A DNA stretch of 64,000 bases from the NCBI RefSeq assembly GCF_016616095.2, contig NZ_CP067089.2, positions 3,534,001 to 3,598,000 on the forward strand, given 5' to 3'. Shown here in pieces: positions 8,821 to 17,838 of this stretch. This stretch comes from Breznakiella homolactica (GTDB taxonomy: Bacteria > Spirochaetota > Spirochaetia > Treponematales > Breznakiellaceae). Position 1 is the stretch's first letter; every line of letters begins with the position of its first letter. Below the pieces are notes generated by a model. The model had not been told where the DNA came from, made no database searches, and was given only the letters and a program-made list of their open reading frames with translations. The position numbers and the translations under genes were made by a program.

Positions 8821-9528
8821 ATGAATAAAAAATTCTTGGTAATATTGCTCTGTTTTATAAGTAGCCATATCTTTTCACAAGATATTATAGGAACTTGGTA
8901 TAGAACTGAATTATATTCAAAAGCCGAATTAACTATTTCATCAGAAATGGACTTTTCAATCGATGCAACAAATAATGCAAATTTTGGAAATATTGAAGGT
9001 AACTTAATAAAAATTAAGGACGGTTATTATTATACGCATATTGCTGATTTTGATCAGGGCTGTGTAATATTATTCATCGAGCATAAAGACAATATTGAAG
9101 TTATTGTATATGGAGATCAAATTGGAGCTGGTAGTTCTGTATATTACGATGGAAAATATGAAGAACAACCTTTAACAAAAGAAGAAGAAATGAATAGAAG
9201 ATTAGATTATATTGTAGAGAGTAAATATGATAAAAATAAGTTGAAAGAATTATTGGGTTCAGATTTAGAATATTTTATAGAATGTTTTGGTACAAGGTTT
9301 ATAGAAAAAAATGGCAATACAATAATAATTGATGGTTGGATGAGAGGTGTTGCTCCCTGGCAGAATGGGATAATCAAAATACAAAATGATAATATTTATA
9401 TCTTAATAACCGATTGTAGAGATAGTGTCTTAAAATATTATACAAATGATATTTTTAATAAGACTATTCCTGACGAATTTAAGAGATGGGAATATTATCA
9501 AGAAAATATAGTAGTAATAGATAAATAA
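8821..9528 (+). CDS. Secreted hypothetical protein
   Basis: A 235-residue protein from ATG 8821; an in-frame ATG at 8800 would add seven residues before the signal peptide MNKKFLVILLCFISSHIFSQ. Cleavage is likely near residue 20. The first mature residues DIIGTWYRTELYSKAELTIS suggest a lipocalin-like strand opening similar to the C-terminal part of the cassette 8 protein. The later half is acidic and beta-rich. No family recognised. Only gene of cassette 10. Confidence 0.65.
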   Translation: MNKKFLVILLCFISSHIFSQDIIGTWYRTELYSKAELTISSEMDFSIDATNNANFGNIEGNLIKIKDGYYYTHIADFDQGCVILFIEHKDNIEVIVYGDQIGAGSSVYYDGKYEEQPLTKEEEMNRRLDYIVESKYDKNKLKELLGSDLEYFIECFGTRFIEKNGNTIIIDGWMRGVAPWQNGIIKIQNDNIYILITDCRDSVLKYYTNDIFNKTIPDEFKRWEYYQENIVVIDK

Positions 9529-9559
9529 AGACTATAAAAGAACAAACATAGTGCACGTC

Positions 9560-9708
9560 GCATAACAAACGCTATACGCTGCGCCGCCCTGGCGGGCGGC
9601 TCGGGTTTCGCTACGGCTAGGTCAGCTACGCTTCCCACGCCTCCGCTCAACCACATTTGCCTCGGCCCGGTTGGCCTCGGCAAACGTCGTATAGCTGTAA
9701 CGTTAGAC
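9560..9708 (+). repeat. attC site 10 (class B)
   Basis: R'' GCATAAC, R' GTTAGAC, class B arms; second hairpin TTTGCCTCGG against CCTCGGCAAA region. Cassette 10 ends pair over 16 positions (8747-8762 with 9551-9566), mismatches at positions 10 and 11. Confidence 0.95.
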
Positions 9709-10041
9709 GAAATAAGGATTTAAACCTTTATTATTATGATACGCATTAAAAATTGTATAATATTGCTCAGGCAATAAAAAATATCTGGTTGATTCTATAA
9801 GAAGTGTATCCTTATATGAAAAACCGTACATGTTTTTAATATATTCACTATTGGTAAACATAAATTTGTATATAATTATTATCCTTAACAGGGGTAGCAG
9901 TAAAATTTTTTCATTAGCATGATTTAAAACAAAATATTTTTAAAATTGTTTTTTATCATGTTTCTCAGATTTGTATTATAGCCGAATCAATAATATGCTG
10001 ATTTATTGAAAAGTATATCATAAAAACCAGGATATGATGAA
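9709..10041 (+). other. Gene-free leader of cassette 11
   Basis: A 333-bp AT-rich stretch between attC10 and the next gene. No frame with plausible composition, RNA gene or strong hairpin was seen. It probably holds the promoter region of the gene at 10042 and may include decayed sequence. Confidence 0.5.
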
Positions 10042-10515
10042 ATGGAATTTGAAACAAGTTTAACAGAAAAAGAAATAGAAAATAATCTATCAAAAATAAT
10101 CAGAAGCGACTTTGGGATAGTCCGTAATATATCTACATTATTCTTTGGAGACATTTCAAAAAATTATCAATATGATGGGTATATAAAAAATAATAATTTT
10201 TATTTAGTGTCTTATAGAACAAAATATAGGAAAAATATTGAAATAAAGGGAACGATAAAAGAAATTGGAAATATTAGAAAAGTAGCATTTAATATTAACT
10301 GGTTAATGAAAGTAGATGTATTATTTATTATATTTTTTATTAATTTGGTATTAGTATATATTTTAAATTTTGAGGGATTTTCATTAGCAATTTTGTTAAT
10401 AGTTTCAATTATATTATGGATAACAGTGCTCTTTACAATTATTCAAATAAATAAACTAATAATATTAAAATTGTCAAAATTAATATTTAAAATAATAATT
10501 ACTGGGGAACAATAA
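10042..10515 (+). CDS. Membrane protein of unknown function
   Basis: A 157-residue protein. The N-terminal 85 residues look like a small alpha/beta domain (MEFETSLTEKEIENNLSKII), followed by two strong membrane helices at roughly residues 93-113 and 115-138. This soluble-plus-two-helix layout resembles small membrane proteins of unknown role found in other cassette arrays. Preceded by GGATATGATGAA. Only gene of cassette 11; the stop lies 11 bp before attC11. Confidence 0.6.
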   Translation: MEFETSLTEKEIENNLSKIIRSDFGIVRNISTLFFGDISKNYQYDGYIKNNNFYLVSYRTKYRKNIEIKGTIKEIGNIRKVAFNINWLMKVDVLFIIFFINLVLVYILNFEGFSLAILLIVSIILWITVLFTIIQINKLIILKLSKLIFKIIITGEQ

Positions 10516-10526
10516 ATCCTTACTTC

Positions 10527-10675
10527 GTCTAACAAACGCTATACGCTGCGCCGCCCTTTCGGGCGGCTCGGGTTTCGCTACGGCTAGGTCAGCTGCGCTT
10601 CCCACGCCTCCGCTCAGCCACATTGCCCTCGGCCCGGTTGGCCTCGGGCAACGTCGTATAGCTGTAACGTTAGGC
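10527..10675 (+). repeat. attC site 11 (class B)
   Basis: R'' GTCTAAC, R' GTTAGGC, class B arms. Cassette 11 ends pair over 21 positions (9702-9722 with 10513-10533), mismatch only at position 11. Confidence 0.95.
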
Positions 10676-10756
10676 GACATACACCCTAAGTTTTTTTAGA
10701 AATTATTGAAATATTGAAGAACATTACTAATAAATTGGTAATGTACGGAGAAAAAA

Positions 10757-11254
10757 ATGGAATATTGGGATTTATATACAAAAGACAGAAAGAAACTAAA
10801 TAAGTTGCATAAGAGAGGAGAGCCATTAAATATTGGAGAATATCATATTTTTGTATTTGCTTGGATTATAAATAAAAATAATGAAATATTAATTATTCAA
10901 AGACATCCAGATAAAACATTTCCTTATAAATGGGATTGTGTTGGCGGGGCTGTGTTGGCAGGAGAAGAAAGTATTGATGCAATTTTAAGGGAAATTAAAG
11001 AAGAAATTGGAATAAAAGTAGGGAAAGAAAATGGGAAATTAATAAAGAGTGATGTTTTGGATGATTTCATAGGGGATGTATACATATTTACAGAAAATAT
11101 AAATATAGAAAGAACAAAATTACAAGATATGGAAGTAATAAATATAAAATGGGTAAGTATAGCAAAATTAAAGAAGATTGAAAAAGAAAATAAATTACCC
11201 AAACCGATGATACATAATATAGAATATTTAGAAGAATGTTTGAATGAAATATAA
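10757..11254 (+). CDS. Nudix hydrolase
   Basis: A 165-residue protein with a complete Nudix box at about residues 62-84: G at the start, E seven residues later (AGEES), then REIKEEIGI, matching GX5EX7REUXEEXGU. The two Glu of REIKEE coordinate the metal that hydrolyses nucleoside diphosphates linked to another moiety. The N-terminal part (EYHIFVFAWIINKNNEILI) resembles the IPP isomerase-like/YfcD subgroup. Start ATG 10757 has a good GGAG ribosome binding site. Only gene of cassette 12. Nudix enzymes are common integron cassettes; the substrate is unknown. Confidence 0.88.
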   Translation: MEYWDLYTKDRKKLNKLHKRGEPLNIGEYHIFVFAWIINKNNEILIIQRHPDKTFPYKWDCVGGAVLAGEESIDAILREIKEEIGIKVGKENGKLIKSDVLDDFIGDVYIFTENINIERTKLQDMEVINIKWVSIAKLKKIEKENKLPKPMIHNIEYLEECLNEI

Positions 11255-11271
11255 AAGTACGGGTGTACGTC

Positions 11272-11422
11272 GCCTAACAAACGCTATACGCTGCGCCCTC
11301 CCTCCGGTCGGTGCTCGGGTTTCGCTACGGCTAGGTCAGCTTCGCTTCCCACGCCTTCGCTCAACCACATTTGCCTCGGCCCGGTTGGCCTCGGCAAACG
11401 TCGTATAGCTGTAACGTTAGAC
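11272..11422 (+). repeat. attC site 12 (class B)
   Basis: R'' GCCTAAC, R' GTTAGAC, class B arms. Cassette 12 ends pair over 18 positions (10669-10686 with 11261-11278), mismatch at position 11. Confidence 0.95.
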
Positions 11423-11690
11423 GCAATGCCCTATGCCCTTATTGAAAAATCATTTCTAAATAATAGAAGTTATACATATTATGATACTTATGTTGGTTAT
11501 TCAAGAAATAGATAATTCCATTTTTAAATTTGCCTTGTTTGCTTTTTTATACCTTAATTAAAATTTCATAATTCAATAGAAATTGAATTGAACATTCCAT
11601 TTCCTATTTTGAATATTTAATGCTATCATTCATTTAAATATCAATATTTAATAAATAAGCAGAAACTCTATTTATATATTAGGAGAAATT

Positions 11691-12080
11691 ATGAATAACA
11701 AAAGATTGTTTGCCGGAATAATTGATTTTGTTGTTACTTGTTTTATACAAGCATTTCTTATGATGATATTTCTTATTCTTCCTTTGACACAAGACAAAAT
11801 CCGAAGTGACCAAATAATGAGTCGACAATTATTGATTACGTACTGTTTCATTATTTACCTGCTTATTCGTGATGTTTTAGGAAAAAGAAGCATTGGAAAA
11901 AGAATACTTAAATTAAAAATAGTTGTCAAAGGATCTGAGGAAGAAGCATCCTTTAAACAAAGATTATTAAGGAATATAACTTGGTTATTAGGTCCTGTTG
12001 AAATAATATATTTTTTAATTAAGAAAGAACGCCTCGGAGAAAAAATATTTAAAACTGATGTTGTGGAATTAAATAAATAG
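11691..12080 (+). CDS. RDD-family membrane protein
   Basis: A 129-residue protein. N-terminal NKRLFAGIIDFVVTCFIQAF matches the first RDD helix (R-x3-G-x2-D), followed by a second helix ending YLLIRDVLGKRSIGKRILKLK, the typical RDD loop with its Arg/Asp pair and GxSIGKR motif. A third hydrophobic segment lies near residue 100. RDD proteins are small membrane proteins with proposed transport roles. Strong AGGAG site before ATG 11691. A 268-bp AT-rich leader without a gene precedes it in cassette 13. Its stop TAG (12078-12080) is part of the cassette terminal repeat. Confidence 0.85.
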   Translation: MNNKRLFAGIIDFVVTCFIQAFLMMIFLILPLTQDKIRSDQIMSRQLLITYCFIIYLLIRDVLGKRSIGKRILKLKIVVKGSEEEASFKQRLLRNITWLLGPVEIIYFLIKKERLGEKIFKTDVVELNK

Positions 12081-12088
12081 GGCACTGC

Positions 12089-12237
12089 GTCTAACAAACG
12101 CTATACGCTGCGCCGCCCATTCGGGCGGCTCGGGTTTCGCTGCGGCTAGGTCAGCTGCGCTTCCCACGCCTCCGCTCAACCAAATTGCCTTCGCGTTGGT
12201 TACGCTCAGGCAACGTCGTATAGCTGTAACGTTAGGC
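12089..12237 (+). repeat. attC site 13 (class B)
   Basis: R'' GTCTAAC, R' GTTAGGC, class B arms. Cassette 13 ends pair over 18 positions (11416-11433 with 12078-12095), mismatch at position 11. Confidence 0.95.
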
Positions 12238-12295
12238 GAAATTTGGGCAACGTTTCTGAACAAATGCTTTGAAAATGATTTTGAAAACAAACAGT

Positions 12296-12976
12296 ATGGA
12301 TAAAACAATACACTTACCTCTTTTTTATAGATTATTAATTGTATTTATAGATTTATTTTTCATATATGGAATAATCTTTTCTTTATCCCGCAGGGATGAT
12401 TCAACAAATTTTCTCTTAATTCTATCAACATTTTGTCTTTTTTTATTTTCGATTTATACGCTAATAATTTTTATTAAATATATTTTCACTGAAAATAAAA
12501 TAATAGTGAAAATACCACTCTTATTAAAGAAGGAATGTGTCATTGAAGACATTGTAGGTTTTGCTTTTATAAATACGAGTGGAGAATCTGCAATAAATAT
12601 TTATTCAAGTAATGGAAAAATAACTATAAGAATTAATGGTAAAAAATTAAAAAGCGAAATAAAAGAATTTGTAGAAAAGAATTATGAAAAGATTAAATTA
12701 AAAAACATTCAAGAATTGCAAAAGAAAGGAATAAATGTACAAATTAATAAAAGAATACAATATATATTTTATGAAAATCGATTTGAAGTAATAGAAAATG
12801 CAACTATAAAGAGAATCTATTTATATGATAAAGATGTAAAAAAAATCATGAGTGGAAATTCTGTCATAGTAATAATTACTAATGATAATGAAAAATATAA
12901 GGTAACACTTTATAAAGCAAAAGGATGTATAGGTCTTTTTGAATATTTGTTGAATTATAAATGGGATTTTGAATAA
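12296..12976 (+). CDS. Membrane protein of unknown function
   Basis: A 226-residue protein from ATG 12296; in-frame TTG 12269 and ATG 12275 would add up to nine residues. Two membrane helices lie at about residues 10-30 and 38-60, followed by a cytosolic domain with PH-like features: alternating strands (ENKIIVKIPLLLKKECVIEDIVGF) and a second strand-rich half. The layout of two helices plus a bPH2-like domain is common in membrane proteins of unknown role. Only gene of cassette 14. Confidence 0.6.
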   Translation: MDKTIHLPLFYRLLIVFIDLFFIYGIIFSLSRRDDSTNFLLILSTFCLFLFSIYTLIIFIKYIFTENKIIVKIPLLLKKECVIEDIVGFAFINTSGESAINIYSSNGKITIRINGKKLKSEIKEFVEKNYEKIKLKNIQELQKKGINVQINKRIQYIFYENRFEVIENATIKRIYLYDKDVKKIMSGNSVIVIITNDNEKYKVTLYKAKGCIGLFEYLLNYKWDFE

Positions 12977-12989
12977 AGGCCCAAACTTC

Positions 12990-13137
12990 GCCAAACAAAC
13001 GCTATACGCTACGCCGCCCTGGCGGGCGGCTCGGGTTTCGCTACGGCTAGGTCACATGCGTTCCCACGCCTCCGCTCAACCACATTGCCTTCGCGTCGGT
13101 TACGCTCAGGCAACGTCGTATAGCTGTAATGTTATGT
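12990..13137 (+). repeat. attC site 14 (class B, altered R'')
   Basis: R'' reads GCCAAAC instead of GCCTAAC, while the cassette head is GTTAGGC, so one R-box pair is lost. R' is GTTATGT, preceded by TAAT rather than TAAC. The extended terminal pairing is kept over 18 positions (12231-12248 with 12979-12996). Confidence 0.93.
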
Positions 13138-13173
13138 GCAATTTTTGAATTAAACTTTCTTGGAGACTATTCT

Positions 13174-13857
13174 GTGAAATATAAAGTAATCTTACTATTG
13201 ATCATCGTTTTATTCTTTTCTTGTAAATCTTCTAAGAATGATGATGAAATAACCATTAATAAAAATGAATATCATAAAATAATGGATGAACTGGTCAAAT
13301 TACGTGATAATAATAGAAAGTTGTCCGAAGAAATCAATACTTTAAAGGAACGAATAATTCAGCAAACTAAAAGATATCAAATTGTTAAAGGATATAATGA
13401 AATTATTGAATATGAAGAAGATTATGAAAATAGGGCGGTGGAATTTAATCTTATTGAAGATACACCTACTGACTTTCTATTTGATTATTATGGGAATGGT
13501 ACATATTTATTTGGATTAGCAACGTTGGAAGGTTATTATACAAAAGTTTTAAGAAAAGGCTGGGAAGAGGAAGACACAATAATAGAATGTGATGGATTTG
13601 TAATCACCGATGGACCTCACTCATACATATCATCAATAAAAAAATTATTATATTCCGGAAATACTGTGTATGATATTACAGAAGAAGGAAAAGTTATTAC
13701 AGTGATAGAACTTGAACAATTTAATGAAGAAATAATAAATAAAATAAGAAACAGTACAAATAAAAATAAAGTATTAATAGAAGTATTTATAAGGCAACCA
13801 ACGAAAAGACATGCAACTATTAACTTTACATTTGTAAAATTGCATAATGTGCTATAA
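13174..13857 (+). CDS. Putative lipoprotein with coiled coil
   Basis: A 227-residue protein from GTG 13174, chosen because TTGGAG lies about 10 bp upstream and the translation then starts with a lipoprotein signal (VKYKVILLLIIVLFFSC). Cys17 would be lipidated. Residues 35-75 form a coiled coil (MDELVKLRDNNRKLSEEIN). The remainder is a mixed domain of unknown type. A longer frame back to 13129 would begin inside the attC. Only gene of cassette 15. Confidence 0.65.
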   Translation: MKYKVILLLIIVLFFSCKSSKNDDEITINKNEYHKIMDELVKLRDNNRKLSEEINTLKERIIQQTKRYQIVKGYNEIIEYEEDYENRAVEFNLIEDTPTDFLFDYYGNGTYLFGLATLEGYYTKVLRKGWEEEDTIIECDGFVITDGPHSYISSIKKLLYSGNTVYDITEEGKVITVIELEQFNEEIINKIRNSTNKNKVLIEVFIRQPTKRHATINFTFVKLHNVL

Positions 13858-13869
13858 TTCAAAAAATGC

Positions 13870-14021
13870 ACATAACAAACGCTATACGCTCCGCTCCTCC
13901 CTACGGTCGGTGCTCGGGTTTCGCTGCGGCTAGGTCAGCTACGCTTCCCACGCCTCCGCTCAACCACATTTGTGCGGGCTCGGTTAGCCCGCACAAACGT
14001 CGTATAGCTGTAACGTTAGGT
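13870..14021 (+). repeat. attC site 15 (class B)
   Basis: R'' ACATAAC, R' GTTAGGT, class B arms. The second hairpin is a long one here: TGTGCGGGCT against AGCCCGCACA. Cassette 15 ends pair over 20 positions (13131-13150 with 13857-13876). Confidence 0.95.
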
Positions 14022-14172
14022 GTCATATTTTTTGGACCATTGCTGGAACCTTTTTAATAATAAAATTTAAGACGGAAGTAAGAAATAATAAGATTTAAAA
14101 AGAAGAATAATGACGTAAGAGAGTAGGGGAGAAGCTGGAGGACCTTCTACGAAGGTCTCCAAAAAAGACGCC
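14022..14172 (+). ncRNA. Gene-free cassette 16, copy 1 of a conserved short structured cassette
   Basis: About 150 bp with no credible coding frame. It opens with TTTTTTGGACC and ends with the hairpin GGACCTTC-TACGAAGGTC followed by TCCAAAAAA; the opening segment can also pair with this end. A promoter-like pair, TTGGAC (14032-14037) and AATAAT (14056-14061) spaced by 18 bp, faces right. Two further copies lie at 14323 and 18648, conserved at both ends and variable in the purine-rich middle. It could encode a small RNA or act as a promoter cassette. That it is transcribed is an inference. Confidence 0.4.
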
Positions 14173-14322
14173 ACCTAACAACCGCTATACGCTGCGTCGG
14201 CCCGTTGGGCCTCCTCGGGTTTCGCTACGGCTAGGTCAGCTACGCTTCCCACGCCTCCGCTCAACCACATTTGCCTCGGCCCGGTTGGCCTCGGCAAACG
14301 TCGTATAGCTGTAACGTTAGGC
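14173..14322 (+). repeat. attC site 16 (class B)
   Basis: R'' ACCTAAC, R' GTTAGGC, class B arms; first hairpin CGGCCCGTTGGGCC. The spacer after R'' is AACCGC rather than AAACGC. Cassette 16 ends pair through the R box and again through TTTTTTGGA and TCCAAAAAA. Confidence 0.95.
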
Positions 14323-14472
14323 GACATATTTTTTGGATCATAGCTGGAACCTTTATAATAATAAAATTTAAGATGGAAGTAAGAAAAAAGATTATTAGCA
14401 AGAAAGAAAGTGAAAAGAGAAAGTAGGGGAGGAGCTGGAGGACCTTCTACGAAGGTCTCCAAAAAAGACGCC
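14323..14472 (+). ncRNA. Gene-free cassette 17, copy 2 of the short structured cassette
   Basis: Second copy directly beside the first. The start and the last 45 bp, including the GGACCTTC/GAAGGTC hairpin, are near identical to copy 1, while the purine-rich middle differs. The promoter-like pair is TTGGAT and TAATAA spaced by 17 bp. The difference in the middle and the different attC behind it argue for two insertions or an old duplication rather than a very recent one. Confidence 0.4.
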
Positions 14473-14624
14473 GCCTAACAACCGCTATACGCTGCGTCGG
14501 CCCGTAGGGCCTCCTCGGGCATCGCTGCGGCTAGGTCGTCTAAAGACTCCCACGCCTCCGCTCAGCCACATTGGGTTCGCGCCGGTTGCGCTCACCCAAC
14601 GTCGTATAGCTTGTCACGTTAGCT
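14473..14624 (+). repeat. attC site 17 (class B)
   Basis: R'' GCCTAAC and R' GTTAGCT, an R' that departs from GTTRRRY. The next cassette ends in the matching AGCTAAC, so the variant is paired and presumably came with that cassette. The 3' spacer is TTGTCAC instead of TGTAAC. Confidence 0.94.
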
Positions 14625-14682
14625 GCAATGCCATAACTTCATGTAATGATTATCACTCAACGGAATAATAAAAGGCAAATAA

Positions 14683-15708
14683 ATGAATTCAATAAATAAT
14701 ATTTTTTCTATAATTATAAAATTTATTGGTTATATATTTATAATAATAGGTGTTGTTTTATTCTTTGCGATTATTTTTAATCCTACTTATTTTAATATGG
14801 GTGGAATTATTGATAAGGATTTAGCAACTGATTTTGGGATTTTTTTTCAAGGATTAGTAGGTACTACAGCAAGTATTGCCGGATCAATTTTAATAGTTTC
14901 TACATTTATTTTTCAAAATAAACAAATGAAAATATCTCAACTTGAGAATAAATTTTATAAAATGCTTGATTATCATAGAGACAATGTAAAATCTATAAAT
15001 ATTTCTGATTATAGAACATCTAAAAAGGTTAACATTTCTGGACAGCGTAGTTTTATTATTTTCAGATTACAATTAATGGATTGTTTGGAAATTGTAAGAG
15101 AAATTAATAATGACTTAAAGAAGAAGCTGGATAGAAATGGAAGAATTGATGTAGGCTATATGATATTCTATTATGGAATTAATGATAAATGGGAAAGGAA
15201 TGATCTTCATATTTTAAAGAAATACGATAATGGATTATCACAAAAAATTTATAAAAAAGTATTAGAAAACAAGATGGGTAAATCAAAAAATATCGGAAGA
15301 ACCAATCAAACTTCTTTAAGCGCATATTTTCGAAATATGTTTAATGCAATTATGCTTATTCATAATGATAAAGATTTATCAAAAAAACAAAAAAAATCTT
15401 ATATTAAGGTGCTAAGATCTCAGTTAAGTAATGCAGAGCAGGCCATACTCTATTTTAATGTAATGTCTAGGTTTGGAAAAAAATGGAAAGAATATAAATT
15501 AATTGAAGAATATGAACTCATTAAAAACCTTCCAACAGGATATTGTGGAGATGATTATAATTTTAAAGATGATTTTAAAATAAATTATGAAGATGATGAA
15601 TTGGAATTAGAATTAGAATTAGATGAAGATATTGAACCAATCGAAGATAAAAACGAGTTAATACCTGTGGATGAACTGTATCCTGATGATCCAAGTGAAA
15701 AGAAATAA
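14683..15708 (+). CDS. Putative phage abortive-infection membrane protein (putAbiC-like)
   Basis: A 341-residue protein with two N-terminal membrane helices (about residues 8-32 and 58-80), then a helical domain. Residues 235-275 (YIKVLRSQLSNAEQAILYFN and the following GKKWKEYKLIEEYELIKNLP region) match the signature of the putAbiC family (Pfam PF16872), annotated as putative phage abortive infection proteins. The last 45 residues are strongly acidic with an ELELELELDED tract. It is the only gene of cassette 18, whose attC is class A, unlike its neighbours. Antiphage activity of the family is presumed, not shown here. Confidence 0.75.
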   Translation: MNSINNIFSIIIKFIGYIFIIIGVVLFFAIIFNPTYFNMGGIIDKDLATDFGIFFQGLVGTTASIAGSILIVSTFIFQNKQMKISQLENKFYKMLDYHRDNVKSINISDYRTSKKVNISGQRSFIIFRLQLMDCLEIVREINNDLKKKLDRNGRIDVGYMIFYYGINDKWERNDLHILKKYDNGLSQKIYKKVLENKMGKSKNIGRTNQTSLSAYFRNMFNAIMLIHNDKDLSKKQKKSYIKVLRSQLSNAEQAILYFNVMSRFGKKWKEYKLIEEYELIKNLPTGYCGDDYNFKDDFKINYEDDELELELELDEDIEPIEDKNELIPVDELYPDDPSEKK

Positions 15709-15735
15709 GAAAATAAAAATTATAGATGGCACTGC

Positions 15736-15903
15736 AGCTAACAGCGTGTATCCGCAGACGCGCACTTCGTGCGCTGGCCTGCGTTCGGCTAGGTCAGCTT
15801 GCGCTTCCCACGCCTCACTTCGGCACATTGGCCAGCAGCGGCCTTGCTTGCGCAAGTCCTTATAAGCTGCTGTCCAACGTCGGATACACCCGGGACGTTA
15901 GGT
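15736..15903 (+). repeat. attC site 18 (class A)
   Basis: R'' AGCTAAC, R' GTTAGGT, class A arms GTGTATCCG/CGGATACAC. Cassette 18 ends pair over 17 positions (14618-14634 with 15726-15742), mismatch at position 11. Confidence 0.95.
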
Positions 15904-15941
15904 GCAATACCCAAAATTTTCTTGTTATTAAGGATTAAAGC

Positions 15942-17605
15942 ATGATTAGATTAATAGACGTGACCATTGAAAATTTTCGATCAATTATAGAGAAGCCTTT
16001 GGAGATTGATTTTTCAAATTATACTGTGATTGTAGGAGAGAACAACTCTGGAAAGTCAAATATATTAAGGGCTTTAAATTTATTTTTCAATGATAAAGTT
16101 GATAATGATAAGTACAATCCTCAAATTGATTATCCCCAAGATGTGAATTTGAGTAGACAAGCTCGAACTAAAGTAATTGTTACACTTCAGTATGATCCAT
16201 TAAAAGAAAAAAAATAACAAATGCAATAAAAGCAATAGAAGATGGATCAGATCAGCAACGACTAGAAGATAATCTCGTTCGGTTGCAATTAAGTTATTCA
16301 AAGAATAATTCAAAAGCTTGGTCTTTTATTGGAAAGAAGGGGTTTAGGAATATAAAAGGTGAATTAACAGAAAAAATTGTTTCTGCTGTGCGAACAAGTG
16401 TAAAATATAAATATTTACCAGTTGGTAGGGATATTTCTTATTTAATAAAAAATGAATTATCAAATGAACTAATTCAAATACTATTTGGCGGATATAGTGG
16501 AGCTGTAGAATATAGAAGAAAAATAAATATTTCAATAGAAAATTTGTTAAGTTCGCTAAAGCCTAAGTTAGACGAAGGAAGTGAAGGTGTTACTTCAACT
16601 ATGAAAGAAATATTTGAAGAAGTATCTAAATTAAGTTTAGGACTACCATTTAATAGTTTAGAGACATTAATTTCAGAATTAAAAATCGAAATTGCAGATG
16701 AATATCAAACACCCATTTCAAGTAAAGGTGCTGGTTTACAGACAAGTAGTTTAATATTCTTATTAAAATATATTGCGGATAATTACCCGCAACGACATAA
16801 TTCTATTTCAACATATATATGGGCGATAGAAGAACCAGAATCATTTCTTCATCCACGGAAACAAAGGGAAATGGCTAGAACGCTTAAATCATTTACAAAT
16901 GAAATATAAACAATAATTACAACCCATAATGGTCATTTTATACCGAAAAATGAAGGAAATATCTTTATTGTAAAAAAATCAGAAAAATCACCTTTTTCTT
17001 CAGAAATAGTTAGTAATGACTGGGAAGAAGCAAGAAATATTTTGGGAATATCAATTTTTGATTCATTGATTTTATGGCCTATCAATATTATTGTGGAAGG
17101 GCTTTCTGATCAAATTATTATAGAAGATGCAAAAAAAAAACTCAAAAATGAAAAAATGATAACTTTTAATTTTGACGTTAATGATATTAGGATACATCCT
17201 GCTAAATCTGCAGTTTCTGCTTGTTATACATATGAACGTTATATTAGCGAAATTGATAATAATAGTATAAAATGTAAATTAATTTTAGATGGAGATGATG
17301 CTGGAGGGAAAGCTTTAAGAGGATTACAGTAAAGATTAAAGAAATCTAATATTGTATTTAAAAATAATGAAGATTATTTTATTTTACCATCAGATATAGA
17401 ATTAATGTTTAATGATGAATTTATTGGTTTAATTATCAATGATATGCCTGGTTCTGCTGAAGCAATAAGAAATATTGAGAATAAAATTATTGATGTAAAA
17501 ATCAGAGATGATAGTAAGGTTCGTTTTGCCCAAAAACTAATCAAAAGAGCAGTGTCTTCAGATTATGATAAATTTATACCATTGTTACAAAAAATGCTAC
17601 AATAG
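15942..17605 (+). pseudogene. OLD-family ATPase/TOPRIM nuclease, broken by one frameshift and two stop codons
   Basis: The N-terminus has a Walker A motif (GENNSGKSN, near residue 31) behind IENFRSI, and about residue 300 shows the ABC-type Walker B WAIEEPESFLHPRKQ, followed by TTHNGHF. Further on, NIIVEGLSDQ and LILDGDDAGGKA are the TOPRIM acidic motifs. This is the domain order of OLD endonucleases, many of which act in phage defence. The frame is lost in the A tract at 16208-16216 (one A too few) and is then interrupted by in-frame TAA at 16907-16909, where Gln is expected, and at 17330-17332. It fills cassette 19. Sequencing error cannot explain all three lesions easily; a true pseudogene is more likely. 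Confidence 0.8.
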
Positions 17606-17626
17606 ATTTGTAATGTTGGGTACTGC

Positions 17627-17774
17627 ACCTAACAAACGCTATACGCTACGTCATCGCTTCGCTCCTCCTCGGGTTTCGCTTCGGCTAGGTCACTTCGTTC
17701 CCACGCCTCCGCTCAACCACATTGCCTTCGCGCCGGTTGCGTTCAGGCAACGTCGTATAGCTGTAACGTTATGT
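17627..17774 (+). repeat. attC site 19 (class B)
   Basis: R'' ACCTAAC, R' GTTATGT, class B arms. The first hairpin is of the TCATCGCTTCGCT type. Cassette 19 ends pair over 18 positions (15897-15914 with 17616-17633), mismatch at position 11. Confidence 0.95.
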
Positions 17775-17838
17775 GCAAGTTTTTTGAATTAATTGGAAAA
17801 TAAAGAGACAAAACAAAAGGTATAATTAAGGCAATTTT

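Noticed and set aside
14130..14166. Hairpin at the end of the gene-free cassettes as a rho-independent terminator
   Set aside because: The stem is followed by an A tract on the + strand and by no T tract on the minus strand, so it does not fit an intrinsic terminator in either direction.
16907..17332. Stop codon readthrough or recoding in the OLD-like gene
   Set aside because: No selenocysteine or pyrrolysine context is visible, TAA is used as the ordinary stop throughout, and a frameshift is present as well, so decay is simpler.
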